DNA from: Hofstenia miamia
Lineage: Eukaryota > Xenacoelomorpha > Acoela
Reading direction: 5' to 3'
Length of the DNA: 64,000 nucleotides
Assembly: GCA_004352715.1 (NCBI GenBank)
Contig: SCFE01000071.1
Span: forward strand, 1,937,246 to 2,001,245
The notes under the pieces: model-generated
Told to the model about the DNA's origin: nothing
The model's input: the letters and a program-made list of their open reading frames with translations, nothing else
Databases searched by the model: none
Shown here: positions 34,580 through 46,742 of the stretch, piece after piece
Layout: each line of letters begins with the position of its first letter
Numbering within the stretch: position 1 is the stretch's first letter
Translations under genes and position numbers: made by a program

Positions 34580-34743
34580 CTTTTGAGCCGCTTCTTGATT
34601 GCTAAGTCGCGATGACATATCATCTAACTCCGATTGGAGCTCTCCAGCTGACGGTCCTATACTAATCTCTTCTTCTACCTCTTCCGGGGCTAAGGATTTC
34701 TTTTTCTTATCCTTTGGATCAAGAATTGCTCTCAACACAGTTG
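34580..34743 (-). CDS. Coiled-coil protein, exon 2 (shared)
   Basis: Acceptor TTAAATTTAG|CA at 34744/34743 and donor CAAAAG|GTACGA at 34580/34579. The 164-nt exon supplies two bases of a split codon and 54 residues. It begins TVLRAILDPKDKKKKSLAPE, has an acidic stretch EEVEEEISIGPSAGE, and then the start of the coiled coil (LQSELDDMSSRLSNQEAAQK). The G left by exon 1 plus CA makes an Ala codon, so phases agree. The basic/acidic linker before the rod is the only non-coiled-coil part and may be the head region. Confidence 0.85.
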
Positions 34744-35662
34744 CTAAATTTAACGCATAGTAATTTAAACCGGCACTTGGATCAATTACAATTCAATATC
34801 ACTTATAGTGAATAACTAGATATTAGCAATAGTTTGTAGAGGTTTCTAAAGTTCTTATAAATAAGGAAACCAATAATTCACTTTTGCAACATTAGATATA
34901 TTTACATTTAATATTCATTATTATTTAGGTAATTTTTTTAAATATTGTATCGAATTATTTCGCAATGTTGATCATAGTATGTTATGGTTTTAAATATTGC
35001 AAATAACGTTTCAGTAATCATATTTTTTATGCTCTTTTAAAAGTAGTGTTTGTGTATGTATTACATTACATTCACTTTCAAGATATATTGTCTAAGAATG
35101 AGGATATCTTCAAGTATTGACGAGGGTTGATATAAATCCTCTAATCATCTGAATATTCTATTTTAATTTCAATAAAATTGTCCATTAATAGTTATTTACT
35201 ATACTAGAAATGCTTAGAAATTTTTCAGTATGGCTGACTACGTGTATTAACGTGAGAAAGCGTGTAATTTCTAGAGGCTTTTAATCGAATGACGAATATC
35301 TGCTATTTCGCNTGTATGGACAATATGGGAGCCATCCTAACTTTGCTTATTTAAATTCAACAAAAACTTCAATAGGCTAAGTTTGGAGTAACTTTGTTAC
35401 CCCAAAATTAATCCGATTATAAGTTTTGCTTTAGGATGATTGCTAGTTTTTTATAATAATGTCATGCTTGAAAAACCCTAATGCTATGATTTCATGAAAA
35501 TTTTATAAATATTCATTTAGCTCGTACCCAAAATATATCCATATTGTGAAATTCTAAGTCCTTTTAGTTTTTGTATGCTAAGATTTTTGTATATTTTAGT
35601 TGCTACGTGAAGAAGACAACCTTACAAAGAAGCTATACCTCTTTTAGAACTCCAGGAATTTG

Positions 35663-35665
<3 letters not shown>

Positions 35666-35703
<38 letters not shown>
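35666..35703. repeat. (TA)n microsatellite
   Basis: About 19 AT dinucleotides. Confidence 0.95.
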
Positions 35704-35707
<4 letters not shown>

Positions 35708-36256
35708 TTTGGCCCAATGATTCTCGGAAATCACTTCCGACTATATCATCAGCTCTTTGCAATTTTAGAGCAATATATGATCTTATGGCTTATTTTCTAT
35801 TACAAAATAGTCGGTTTCATGTAAAGATAGTTTGTGATTTTATCGCCAATGTTTTGGGTCCTTCTTGATTTGCAAATCAACGCTTTGATACAAGTTTCTA
35901 TCAAGAGCTTCATGATGCTCCTGTTTTTCTTTTCTTGTCTAAAAACAAAAGAATGTCTAAAGCCTCAGTGAAGCTTAAAATGCGGCCCTATTGATGTTCC
36001 TCTCTCAAATCACGCAGATACGGCTATTGAAGTCATGGAAGTCATTGCAAAAATCGGGCACCAATGCAAAATGTTTGTACTTGAAGTTTATGAAATAAAC
36101 CTAGATAGCATTAATAGAAAATTCGCAAAACGGATATGGCATAAGGTTATTTCGTTTAGTATGTCTCTATAATTTCTCCAGATTTGAAGCCACATAAGTT
36201 CGCAAATTTTCCAAAAACGTAAATATTTTTTAGCGCTATTTTCAATTTTTAACAAT

Positions 36257-36260
36257 TATA

Positions 36261-36310
<50 letters not shown>
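36257..36310. repeat. (TA)n microsatellite beside a palindrome
   Basis: About 26 dinucleotides with one G interruption. It ends exactly where the left arm of the inverted repeat at 36311 begins. Confidence 0.95.
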
Positions 36311-36312
<2 letters not shown>

Positions 36313-36576
36313 CAGTGCATTAATTATGTACTGGGTTCCTTACTTCTAACTATCTATGCACTGCATCACACTAAAAATCTGTGATCCATTCATAACAGAC
36401 ACTCCAATGCAGACATCAGCAGATGCAAATGAATTTCTATTGGCCACATTTTTTAAGAAAATAATTGATTTTAGCAATAGATTTGCAGTTGTAGAGAAGC
36501 TACAACTCTTTGCATGTGTGATGCAATGCATAGATAGTTAGAAGTAAGGAACCCAGTACATAATTCATGCACTGAT
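36311..36576. repeat. 60-bp inverted repeat with 146-bp loop
   Basis: 36311-36370 (ATCAGTGCATTAATTATGTA...) and 36517-36576 are reverse complements with two mismatches. The loop 36371-36516 is not self-complementary overall. It may be a MITE or foldback element, and a transcript through it would form a long stable hairpin. No flanking duplication was recognised because the left flank is a microsatellite. Confidence 0.9.
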
Positions 36577-36674
36577 AATGGTTTTCTTTGCATAAATGTA
36601 AATCTACAGACATTCAATGTTAACGTAACGAAAGAGACAAGCAAACTTCATTATTTAAATAATGACCCATATAN

Positions 36675-37080
36675 GTCTCCAGTTCATCTGTGTGTGTTGA
36701 ACGACTTTTCAGCAACAATGGGTTGATTTTATCTAAGCTTCGCCGCAAAATAAAGCCTAATGTTCTACAATCCATTGTCCATATAAAGATCCACAATCAG
36801 ATGCAAAGTTTAATGAAAAAATTGCGAATTCCTCCATGTGAATGGGAAACAGTTGCACCCATAGAAGAACATTTTTGTAAAAGCGATTCCGATTAAAATT
36901 GTCATTGCTTATTAATATTATCATGATCATTGTTTTGAATATTATTTTATATGCACTATTACATTTTTTTATTTTATTAATTTGGTTCTTGCGAGACAGG
37001 GGTTTGCGGGGTGCATCCACATTTTTTATCTGCAATGCGGGGTAGGTTGCGGGAGTAGAATATTGTCCCCGCAACAAGCC
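36675..37080 (+). mobile_element. hAT transposase C-terminal fragment
   Basis: After a single N at 36674, the plus frame to the stop at 36894 reads CVERLFSNNGLILSKLRRKI and LQSIVHIKIHNQM, then an acidic tail. ERLFS...G..S..R is the hAT dimerisation-domain signature. Downstream, GC-rich GCGGGGTAGGTTGCGGGAG (about 37038-37060) and CCCCGCAAC look like the 3' terminus. The upstream transposase is absent. Confidence 0.75.
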
Positions 37081-37458
37081 TGAATACTTCTAACATCTAA
37101 ATCTTGTCTACTACAAGCAAAGACCGCTTATGAAAATTTTACTTATTTGGTGCTAATGTAAGTTGATGTACTCTGCAAGGGATTGCAATATTTCAATAGA
37201 GGGTTGCTTCAATTAACTAAATAACACCATTTTTAATTAAAACATTACATAAATTGGTACAGTAAAACAAATTAATACTATAAATAAAATTAGTGTAAAA
37301 ACTTGACAAATTTTTTAGTGAAACTCCAGTAATTTAGCAGAACGTGTATAAATACATATACAAATTAGAGTAAACACAAATTTTATTTTCATATAGAATT
37401 GATTTTTATGAAATACTTGGATAAACGAGTAGTAGAATATAAATGCTCTTGTGGTTCC

Positions 37459-37462
<4 letters not shown>

Positions 37463-37499
<37 letters not shown>
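37463..37499. repeat. (TA)n microsatellite
   Basis: About 18 AT dinucleotides. Confidence 0.95.
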
Positions 37500-37502
<3 letters not shown>

Positions 37503-37703
37503 TTAATGTGCACATGTCCACATAGGGAAACAAATTGCAGGTGTTCACCATAATTATTATAATTTTTGCTCTTTGTTATTTATAAAATGATATATTTTTT
37601 ACAGTTCATTTGTTTTCTTTTTTATACTGAGACATTTTTCATTATTCTTTATTTAGTCAATGGTCCTTCTAGTAAATTTATATCTCGAGATCAAAATCTA
37701 GAT

Positions 37704-38059
37704 CATTGGTTCTCAACCTCATTTTACCCTATCCTCTTAATTTTTTAACTGGACACCCCCGCAAGGAATTGTTATTATTAAAGATTATGCTTTATTTTGA
37801 AGGAAAACTAAACTATTGATAAAATATATTATTTAACGATTAAATTTCTACGAAAAGATAGAACAGCTGTCTGAAGGTTTTTATATGCAAATTTCTGTAG
37901 AAATTTCATTTTTATTAATGAAAACAGTTCTGAATTTGAGTTGCCCAATGGACAACGAAAATATCACCGCGAACACTTTATTCACTATTTCTTATGTATG
38001 GACCATCAGTAAGTTTACATGGACCCCAGGAGCCATGTGATCCCCGGTTGAGAATCATT
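37704..38059. mobile_element. hAT-type MITE (CATTGGTTCTCAACC ends)
   Basis: Left end CATTGGTTCTCAACC, right end GGTTGAGAATCATT. Flanks ATCTAGAT and ATCTAGAA give a 7/8 target duplication. The YAGTGGTTCTCAACC wording is a familiar hAT terminus. 356 bp, non-coding. Confidence 0.8.
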
Positions 38060-41000
38060 ATCTAGAATGAAATATTAGCAAATTCCGTTTTCAAGATTTC
38101 TGCAATCAGCTCAAAGCTTCGATTTTCACGTTTTGACACAATTTTTCTGCTATCTTTTTTCACTCCCATTCGTGAATTTAGCTCAACTTCAAGCTTTCCC
38201 CTGTTATGGAAGAACCAATTTCCTAAATTTTGTGAATTTCTTAGGAATCGCATCAAGGCCTAGTAATTGTGGGAGTCTCCTACTTCTGTGATGTTAATAT
38301 TTTTATTTGTTATTTTAAATGTTCCTTATATTCGTCGTTAACTGTTATATGTTGTTTTCTAAAGCCTTATATTACATGAAAACACTTTTGATCTCACTCA
38401 AGTGGCAAGTTATGTGGATTGTGGTGTTTCTTTAACACACCTCGAATGTAATGCTTTAAACCCGAATGTTTTATGACATTTTTGAAGCACTTTCAAGTAG
38501 TTTTAACAACTGCAAACAATTTCTTGGTAATATTATGCCATATTATGGCTAAATTTGAGGTCACACATTCATCTATTGTCTTTCCTTTATTGGCATTGAG
38601 TTTTTGTGTAGGTCACTAGTTACTAATAGACGGTCATTTTTCTTTCAGCAACAACACTACCAGGTACATATACTTCCAATTATGTTGATAATCTCATTGA
38701 ATTTGTTGCTTGTAAAAATGTTGTTTTTATTCCATAATTTCGCATTTGCAACATCCGATGAAAATTTATTCTCAAGGAGTAGTCGCTCTTCTAGTGCTAA
38801 CATTTTATTGTCAGGCAATCTCTTAAATGCCTGAAATGATTTTCTACCAAGTTCAGAAATGTCTGGCTGATCATATTGTTAGACCGACCTTATTTTACAT
38901 ACTTTGCTATTTGCACGAATGAAGGAATTTTCCGCACACAAATCGTTGTCAAATAGAAAATATTAAAAAATTCTTTACACATTCATAAACGTCTTACAGT
39001 GTGATAATTTATTGATGGAATTAGGAAATTTATTAGAGGACAAACATATCCTTCTTAATTTCATTAATTGCTCTCCTGTATTGTATTATTTTAAAGTTTT
39101 GCATTAAGTTTTATTAATGATTTTTGTAAACTCTCATCCTGAAAATCATCCAATATACCAAACGTATTATCAATATAAAGGATAGGAATTATTTATTATG
39201 ATACTCTTGTACTTTTTAATGTTCTATGTCTTAGTGGAAAATACTGTAGCTCTTAATATAACGTGATCAGAAACTCAAAAGGTTGGCTATCAAGATAATC
39301 ATAAGAAACCGTGTTATAGATTTTTATTTCTTAATTTGCAGACGTGTTTGGATATTTTAGCCATGAACTTGCTTAAACGTATAAAATTGTGGTTTTTATC
39401 ACAATTTTCATCTTTTATACGATAAAGACATAATTGTATTATGTGCACATTTCTTTGATGTTACTGTTTGGACATTGGACATTTGATTACTGGAAAGTGG
39501 TAGTCTTAAAAAAGACGGAATCAAGATGATTACCGGTAACTCTAACCCTAATTCAGCATTTTATCTTTTCAGACCTAATCCCTCAACCCAATTTGATAAT
39601 CGACTTTCTTAAGCTTAACCAAATGTCCGTAGACTGATTTTTATGACAACCTCCAGCCGGCAACTTTTCCTACCGGCTTTTTTCCTTTTGCCACCACATT
39701 TGCAAACATGGGCTGTTTCGATCAAAACACATTTTTTGTTAATAATTTGAGACCCATGAACCTGTTCCTATGTTTAGACTTTCATATTTGTAGATAATCA
39801 TATTGAATTTTATATTTGAATTTTTTTGTTTCTTTTTGCCTGAGACTTTGCAATGGAGAATGCTTTTTAATGATTCTAGAGGAATAAACGTAATTCTAAC
39901 GTTGATATCTTCGAATGTCGGTCCAAAATTGATTCGAATAATTTTTAGCAAAATTTCAATCTTATTTATTGAAGAACTTAAATCTTTTACTGTTTCTCTT
40001 CGATTATTTTTGCTATGCAAGTGATTGACAGATTTGCAAAAGTTATGGGTAACACTAAAACTGTGTATGTAGTAGAAATGTGATTCCATGTAATAAAATA
40101 TGAAAAGTCACACACAAGCCTGATCCTGTTTACGTACACATAAATAATTTGAAGGCAAAGTGTTTTATTTCAAGAAAAAAGATCGTTTTAATGTTAATAT
40201 ATTTAAATTGACAACTATGTTCTTGAATTTTATTCAATTGCCTTTTATTTGAGCTCTACTTGTACTGACTAAGTGTGAATGAATACAAAAGCGTGATATT
40301 TCTGGCACGTTGTTGATACTTGATAGGTGTTTACCAGCTTATTGTATTCTAATCGAAACTTAAATCAATTATACCAACAAATTTTAATGCAATTTCTATT
40401 GAGGAGATTTAAGTGTGGGATTTTGTATTTAAGTTGGGCGCTTAATTTCAATTGGTTACATTTTTTTATTGTTATGAGTTATATTTTATACTGCTCTGTC
40501 ATGTTCTGTTCTGTTTTATCCTGTTATTTAATCTGAATTCATTACTGTGGAAGATTAGTAAATTAAATAATTTCCCTTTTTTGGAGTTTTTCAATTTAGT
40601 TAGTAGCTTTATATTGTTGAAGGCCGTGAGTTTATGTCGGTTATTCTGCGGGTTCTTCAGATAGTGTAATTTTGAAAGAAGGTATTTCACAATCACAAGA
40701 ACTGCTTCCGTCATCTTCAACAGTTACTTTATGTTTGGAGAGATTTTATGACCACATGAAGTGTATATTTTTTCCTGTAGAATTTCATGCTTTGAACAGA
40801 AATCCCAATGGGCTTGTGACTGCTACAAATATTACCTACCTTATTTATATTATGTTGCTCCGCTGTTTCACACACAGCCTATAGATTCTTATAGCATAAT
40901 ACGTAAATAGATATTTATTCTTGACGTGATTAACCTTTAAATTTTCCAGTTATGGCGAGTGTTTCGAATTGAGGGAAGTAAGTTTTGATTTACGAACTAA

Positions 41001-41706
41001 TATTAGATAAAATCAAACTAAAATTTGCATTTTTTCTGAAGCGATTATTTATGGAATTGTAGTGGGATTATACTTCTAGTTTGCAGGATAAAATTAATTT
41101 ATCTAGTTATTTCGATTCTATCATTTCCTTAAATATTAAGCCAATTTTTTTATATATACTCTAAGAGAAATTGGACAACATCATTTTAAAGATTTTCATA
41201 TATTTATAACATTTCTATTTTTTTTATTTTAAAATAATAGAAATAGCAAATCATACTTTTACAATATTTCTCAGCTTGGAATATTTAATTAAAACAAATT
41301 ATTTTGTTTCCCACTTCGTGGTTACTTATTAACAACGCTTTTGGACTGAAGAAATAATAATTTATTTAAACTATTTTGCCTTGATTTGGTTTAAAAATTG
41401 CGTACTTCATGAGTATTTGGAACAGACATTTTCCAGGTTTAGAACTTTATATGCATAAAGGTGTTATTCACAAATGAAAATAGTGTTCCAAATGTTATAT
41501 CTGATATATTTGTAATTTAATTTAGTCTTGGGTTAATTTTTGTTTTCGTATCAAAATGCAAGCATTCATTTTTTTAAAATAATCAAACTTAAGATATTAG
41601 AAATTGTCTATATAAGAGGTTGTAAAAAATCAAGTATAGCATCTGCAATGTGGGAACACATCAGTTTCAGACAAAATGTCAACTGATCTATTGAATAGAA
41701 TCTAAC

Positions 41707-41764
41707 CTGCAGCAGCCGCGGTTTGTTTTCTTCTTTTCTCAAGGAGTTTATCTAAGTTACTCAT
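41707..41764 (-). CDS. Coiled-coil protein, exon 1 with start codon
   Basis: ATG at 41764-41762 begins MSNLDKLLEKRRKQTAAAA, followed by G|GTTAGA at the donor. The exon therefore ends in phase 1, matching exon 2. The start lies in the sequence CAGCACG-ATG-AG. No in-frame ATG is evident just upstream, and the upstream sequence on the minus strand looks like a 5' leader containing a possible extra donor (AACTG|GTAAGG near 41800). The N-terminus is basic and Ala-rich, with no signal peptide, so the product is predicted to be cytosolic or nuclear. Confidence 0.8.
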
Positions 41765-43578
41765 CGTGCTGAATCCCGCTGTCACTCCTCCTTACCAGTT
41801 CACACACTGGGCGAATTTCTTGTGCCAAATTTTCACTAGCAACAGCGATTTAGAGTTAAGCTTGCTGTTAATGAGTGGTTAATTGATGCGATCGCTGTAC
41901 ATACTTTACCATTTAAGCCTTTAACCATGCGTTATTCTGGCATTAACTACTACGCATTAACATTTCAAGCGTTCATCTATAATGAAATCGCATGTGTAAT
42001 TGTTACAAATTATACTATAAAGTTACTTCAATTTTAAGCATATTTGTAAAAGTAATTCCTTAATGTCTTTTTCACTCAGAGATTCGTAACCTTAAACTTT
42101 CTTGATAAAATTCTCCTAATTTTTTAACCCTAACAAATTGCTTTGTCCAAATGTTTGAAAAATTTCATTATGTTAAGAAATATTAAATGCCTTGATATGG
42201 ACACATCTATGAATTTTTACGCACTCATTTAATGATGAAGTTCTGCACTTTGAAGTATACAACAATATTTTTTTCAATGAGAAATCCGATTTTTTTAAAA
42301 ACATCTAAATTATTTCGAACCTTAGTTTTCAGATAATGAGTTGATCTAATTTACATGGAAAACTGTGTGAGCTCCGTTTAGTCACCCCAGGTCGCGAATT
42401 AAAGTCGAATAAGAAAGAGGAGATAATTCTCCTCAGATTTTAAGTATCTTCAATAGTTCGTCAGTTATAAGCTTTTAAAAATTTCTGAGGATACCATGAC
42501 AATTCCTAGTGAAAATAAGGCCAATAGGCCATAAATGAGGTTGTTAGGATAAAAAACTTATTATCTCTGGTGAGAGATATTCAGCTTCAAATATTAAGAC
42601 TAATATTTAAAGTTTGTTTAGTTCAAAGAATCTCTCTAAACCTATTATGACATTTGGAAATCGTGAGATGTTAGTACATCTATTAAGGAATATTCTTTCA
42701 TGTAATGATGAAAATTTGGACCGAAATGTGTTTGTGGAATATTATTGTATTCTTGAAGTCAGGAAATGAATTCTAGGGTTTTTGGAGCAATAGACATCAT
42801 CAACTATTTTCTTTTCTTTCAAGCCCGTCAAATAAGTGCCCAAATTAAGAACGCATGACACCGCAGGACTCGCGGCCATGAAAGATTTCAACACTTCAGT
42901 GACACTCCTCTATCCTCTAGTATTTCAATATTTTGGATATTCTTATTTGTTCATTGAGTTACGCTCTAAAACTTTATTGAGGAAGCCATCACAGCTTTAG
43001 AAAATTCATTGGTTGTTTCATAAGATAAACCCTTCAAAGCATTTATACTTAGGAAATTTAATCGAGGGCATTTTTATAGTGTTTTGTAATCTTTAAATTA
43101 TATAGTTTCAAGCAGGAGTGGACATATATAATACAGCACATAATTACTGTGACAATAGCAGGTTGTTGCAACCAAATTTTGATCCGAGTGCGTCAATTAA
43201 TATTATGAACGAAAAAATTTAACTGTCGATATTTTCTAAACTCACAACACACCACAAAAATAAAAATTCGCCTCTCAAATCCTCACAATAAATTTGTTGA
43301 CGTAACTGTCAAATATTGTAATAATGTCATTTGTAGACACTGAGGATTTTATGCATATTATATTATGTATTAATATAAACAAACTATAATAAAATTTTAC
43401 AACATAGTCATATTCAGTAACCCTAATGTTTTAAACTTTATAATTTGATAATTTTTAGAATTATTGAGGCTAGCTACAAAAGTTCTTGCCCCACAAAAAT
43501 CCCACAAGCTAAAATTTCACACTCGCACTACAACACATGTGGTGTAGTAGGGAGCTCCCCACTCCTGCGGCCAGTTTG
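41765..43578. other. Upstream flank of the coiled-coil gene
   Basis: It should hold the 5' untranslated region and promoter of the minus-strand gene. No confident TATA or initiator could be assigned. No coding sequence is supportable elsewhere. Confidence 0.45.
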
Positions 43579-43843
43579 CAGGGCCGTGCCTAGGGGGCCA
43601 GGGGGGCCATGGCCCACCCTGTTGGACCACTGGGCCCCCTTCCTTTTGGCATCCTGGATACAAAACTCCATTGTATTAATTCTAATATTCTGTGACTAAG
43701 TTAGAGTGAATATATTTTAGTTGAAATATATAAAATACTAATGCCATTCTATTTAGAAATTCAATGAAAAGTGTGAAACTATTTCATGAGCAAAACTATG
43801 ATTAATTTATTGAACTAATTTTCAAATGCAAGCCACGGGCCTG
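43579..43843. mobile_element. hAT-type MITE with exact 8-bp duplication
   Basis: Ends CAGGGCCGTGCCTAGG and, in reverse, CAGGCCCGTGGCTTGC. CCAGTTTG flanks both sides (43571-43578 and 43844-43851). 265 bp, with a GC-rich left third and no coding capacity. Confidence 0.9.
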
Positions 43844-43851
43844 CCAGTTTG

Positions 43852-45099
43852 GTTACTAGTGAAAATTCTTGGAAGGAAATTACACTGAATTAATTAACGG
43901 AATATAGTCAAACCAGTTTACAATATTGTGAAAAACAGTTAATTTTGCTGAACGGTTTGGAAATTTGATCAGATAGAACGCCCAAAGTGTTTTTCTCCTT
44001 CGTTTCATATTTTGATTACTACTTACGAATTGAAACATATTGCTTTTGCTCTCGTTATAATTTTATTATAGTTATTATATTGATAAATGACAATGTAACC
44101 TTTAATTTGGCTTTTGGTTAAATAAATTAATTTAGAGAAAATTATTGCAAGGTATATGTATTAAGTTGTTGTGAAATATCTTTGTAGTAAGTCAAGCCAA
44201 ATTTATCAATGGAAATCAAGTAGAAGTGGACTCGATTTTATAATTATATAAATTGGAACATTTTTAAAATTTTGGATAAAAAGGCCGAAGTTTTAAAACG
44301 GCACATCGCATTTCGAATTGGTGTTTATTTAATAATAATGATTATTTACGTCTACAAGTTATAATTCAGAATCGAGTGCGTTTTCATGGTTAAATCGAAG
44401 CATTTAGATTTGCGGTGTAATTGTATTCAGTTTTTATTACCTTTGGCAGTGGACATCTAAGCGTTGACGGACCACTTCAGATAAATAGTGCCGTGCTTAG
44501 AATTAACATTTATAAATAAATTCAATGTTAATTAGTTTTAATCGTGGTTTTGTCACCGTTTTACAAGAGAATTTGTAAGAAATGCTCATATTAATTTAGC
44601 CTTATATGTAAGGCGGTCAATTTATTCGACTCTATTTTTACGTACTAAAAAATAGAATTTTTTTTATTTAAATTTCGTTCTATTCTCGCACAGGTTCTAT
44701 TCCCGAGATTATCGAGCGAATCATTTCCGAATTAGAACTCTATTGTTCCTATCATGATAAAAAGTTGTAAAATTATGCCTATGGCCTTAATAAAAGTGTT
44801 TTGACGTAGTTACATTTACCATGTATTTTTAAATGTGTGAATCTTAGACATTTGCATGTATTTAGAATTTAAAAACTTTACTGTATTTTTTTATGATTGG
44901 TAAAAGCTCTTGTTATCAGTAGCTCAATCGAACATATTCCAGATTCAATTAAATGTTGACGTCTTCGATTTATTGATAATTGTCATTTTAAAAAGTTTGC
45001 GCTCTTTGATAAAACTTAGGAAAATGCTGAAAACATCGTCAGTGCTACATTGTTTTAAACCAGGGTTGCTACTTACGTTTTTACAATTCAGCAAAGAAA
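43852..45099. other. No gene seen
   Basis: AT-rich. A possible element edge CCAGGGTTGCTACTTACG lies at 45059. No supportable ORF. Confidence 0.5.
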
Positions 45100-45123
45100 T
45101 TATATATATATATATATATATAT
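45100..45123. repeat. (TA)n microsatellite at a MITE border
   Basis: About 12 dinucleotides directly abutting the left end of the element at 45124. Confidence 0.95.
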
Positions 45124-45800
45124 CAGGGCTGCTAAAAAATTAATGGGGGGAATAAATTGTCATCAATGGACTTAGTTTTCAAAATGGCCATAATTAATTT
45201 TGGGCACCATTAATGGCCATTATTGCAATTGTTTCATAACTGTTAAAGTGACTTTTCCTTAAACAATCTCTTTGAATCATTCATCCATGAAATTTTTCAG
45301 TGCTACTTTTTTATCACAAGCAAAGCAAGTTGTCTGTCAAGTTATCTACACCACACACAAGCTATTTTTGAGATTAATGCTTCTTTACCAATCACAACCA
45401 GTAAGTTTATGTCAATTCTATCACTGTACTTGTAGCAATTTTCAGTGATAGTTCGACAGCTCCACCTATCAAATTGTCATTTCATCCTGAAGCAACTATG
45501 CAGTGGAACACGGAAATGAATGCAATGATGATCACTTTTTTAAAATGTTTTTCATTGTTTTCGTTTGCAAACCTAAAGACATATTGAGTCCACTTAATTA
45601 AGCACTTTACAAATAATTGAAGAATGTGATAGGAGAAAACAATGAAATAATAAATTTCTGCATTATAATATATACTTCTAAAATGGCCATTAACTTTCCA
45701 TTAATGGGCATAATTAATTTTTCATTGTCCCCGTTCCCCTGAATGGATTTTAGAAGAAATTTTTTTCCAATAAATTTAAATTAATTTTTTTGCAGCCTTG
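45124..45800. mobile_element. hAT-type non-autonomous element, 677 bp
   Basis: Ends CAGGGCTGCTAAAAAATTAAT and, in reverse, CAAGGCTGCAAAAAAATTAAT. Subterminal ATTAATGGCCATT-type motifs occur in both halves in inverted order (45180-45225 and 45680-45730). Flanks ATATATAT/ATATATAA fit an 8-bp duplication in TA-rich DNA. No ORF. Confidence 0.75.
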
Positions 45801-46228
45801 ATATATAAAGAAAACTTTCAGTAAGTTCATTAAAAAATTCAAATAGGTCAATTGCAGGTTGAGATATCCTGGGCTGAAATCACCCAGTTCCTCGGGAAGA
45901 GGACTCTGACACCTTTCACTAATTTCATTTTATTTGGTGATTCTTGACAACATATTTACTTCTGTACAAACAAAACCTCGTAAATTTGATAATTTTTATG
46001 AAAAATTGGAGAATTAAACAAACATGTTTATTAACAACAAGCTTTGTTTCTAACAAGAACTAAAGCGCTTTGTTCACTATTCTTCAACATCTGTGTCCTT
46101 CAATCGTGAGTTAAACTATTTATCTCACGCGCTTATTATTGCGAATATGACATGTAAGCGAAATATATTGCGCTTACATATTTTGTTGTTATTTTACATA
46201 TGCGGGCTCGGTATGTTTTTACTTTATG

Positions 46229-46266
<38 letters not shown>

Positions 46267-46742
46267 TGTTAATGTTGGAAGTTTTTGAAATTCTGTTTTT
46301 TCACATTACTAATTTTTATTTAACTTATCATTCCAATAACCAGTTGTTGCATTAGCATTTTCGTTTGAGTAATTGTCAGAAATTTACGCATCTTTGAGAT
46401 TGAACGGATATAATAGTTACAAGTTCTAATAATAAACCTGATTTGAATCTTCATTGATCTGGTTCGAACAAACATCTTAAAATATTTATTGATATCTCAA
46501 TATTAATTGGAGAAACAATTTCAGTTGGCTGAGTACCAATAAACATAGTTTTAGTCCTTTATTTATTAAGGCGTTGAAAAATTACTGCTAAAGTTTGCAA
46601 TTTTCTAGCGATAGATTCAATATAATTGAGATAATATTGAGTATAACTTTTTTAAAAATCATATAAATCTGGATAATTTCCGCATAGATATGATGGTCAT
46701 AGTCGAGTGATATAAGAAAATAACTGATAGTGGAATTATATA
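45801..46742. other. No gene; contains a (TA)n run at 46231-46264
   Basis: AT-rich sequence. The only feature seen is the microsatellite. Confidence 0.55.

Larger units (their letters stand above)
34744..41706 (-). other. Intron 1 of the coiled-coil gene
   Basis: 6963 bases from donor GCAG|GTTAGA (41707/41706) to acceptor TTTAG|CA. It holds several transposon relics and TA microsatellites listed separately. Exons 1 and 2 join in frame, so no further coding exon is required. A 116-codon minus frame at 39739-40089 has no supporting splice context or recognised motif. Confidence 0.7.

Noticed and set aside
39739-40089. 116-codon minus frame in intron 1
   Set aside because: No motif, no splice context, overlapping plus frame of similar length; AT-rich chance frame is likeliest.
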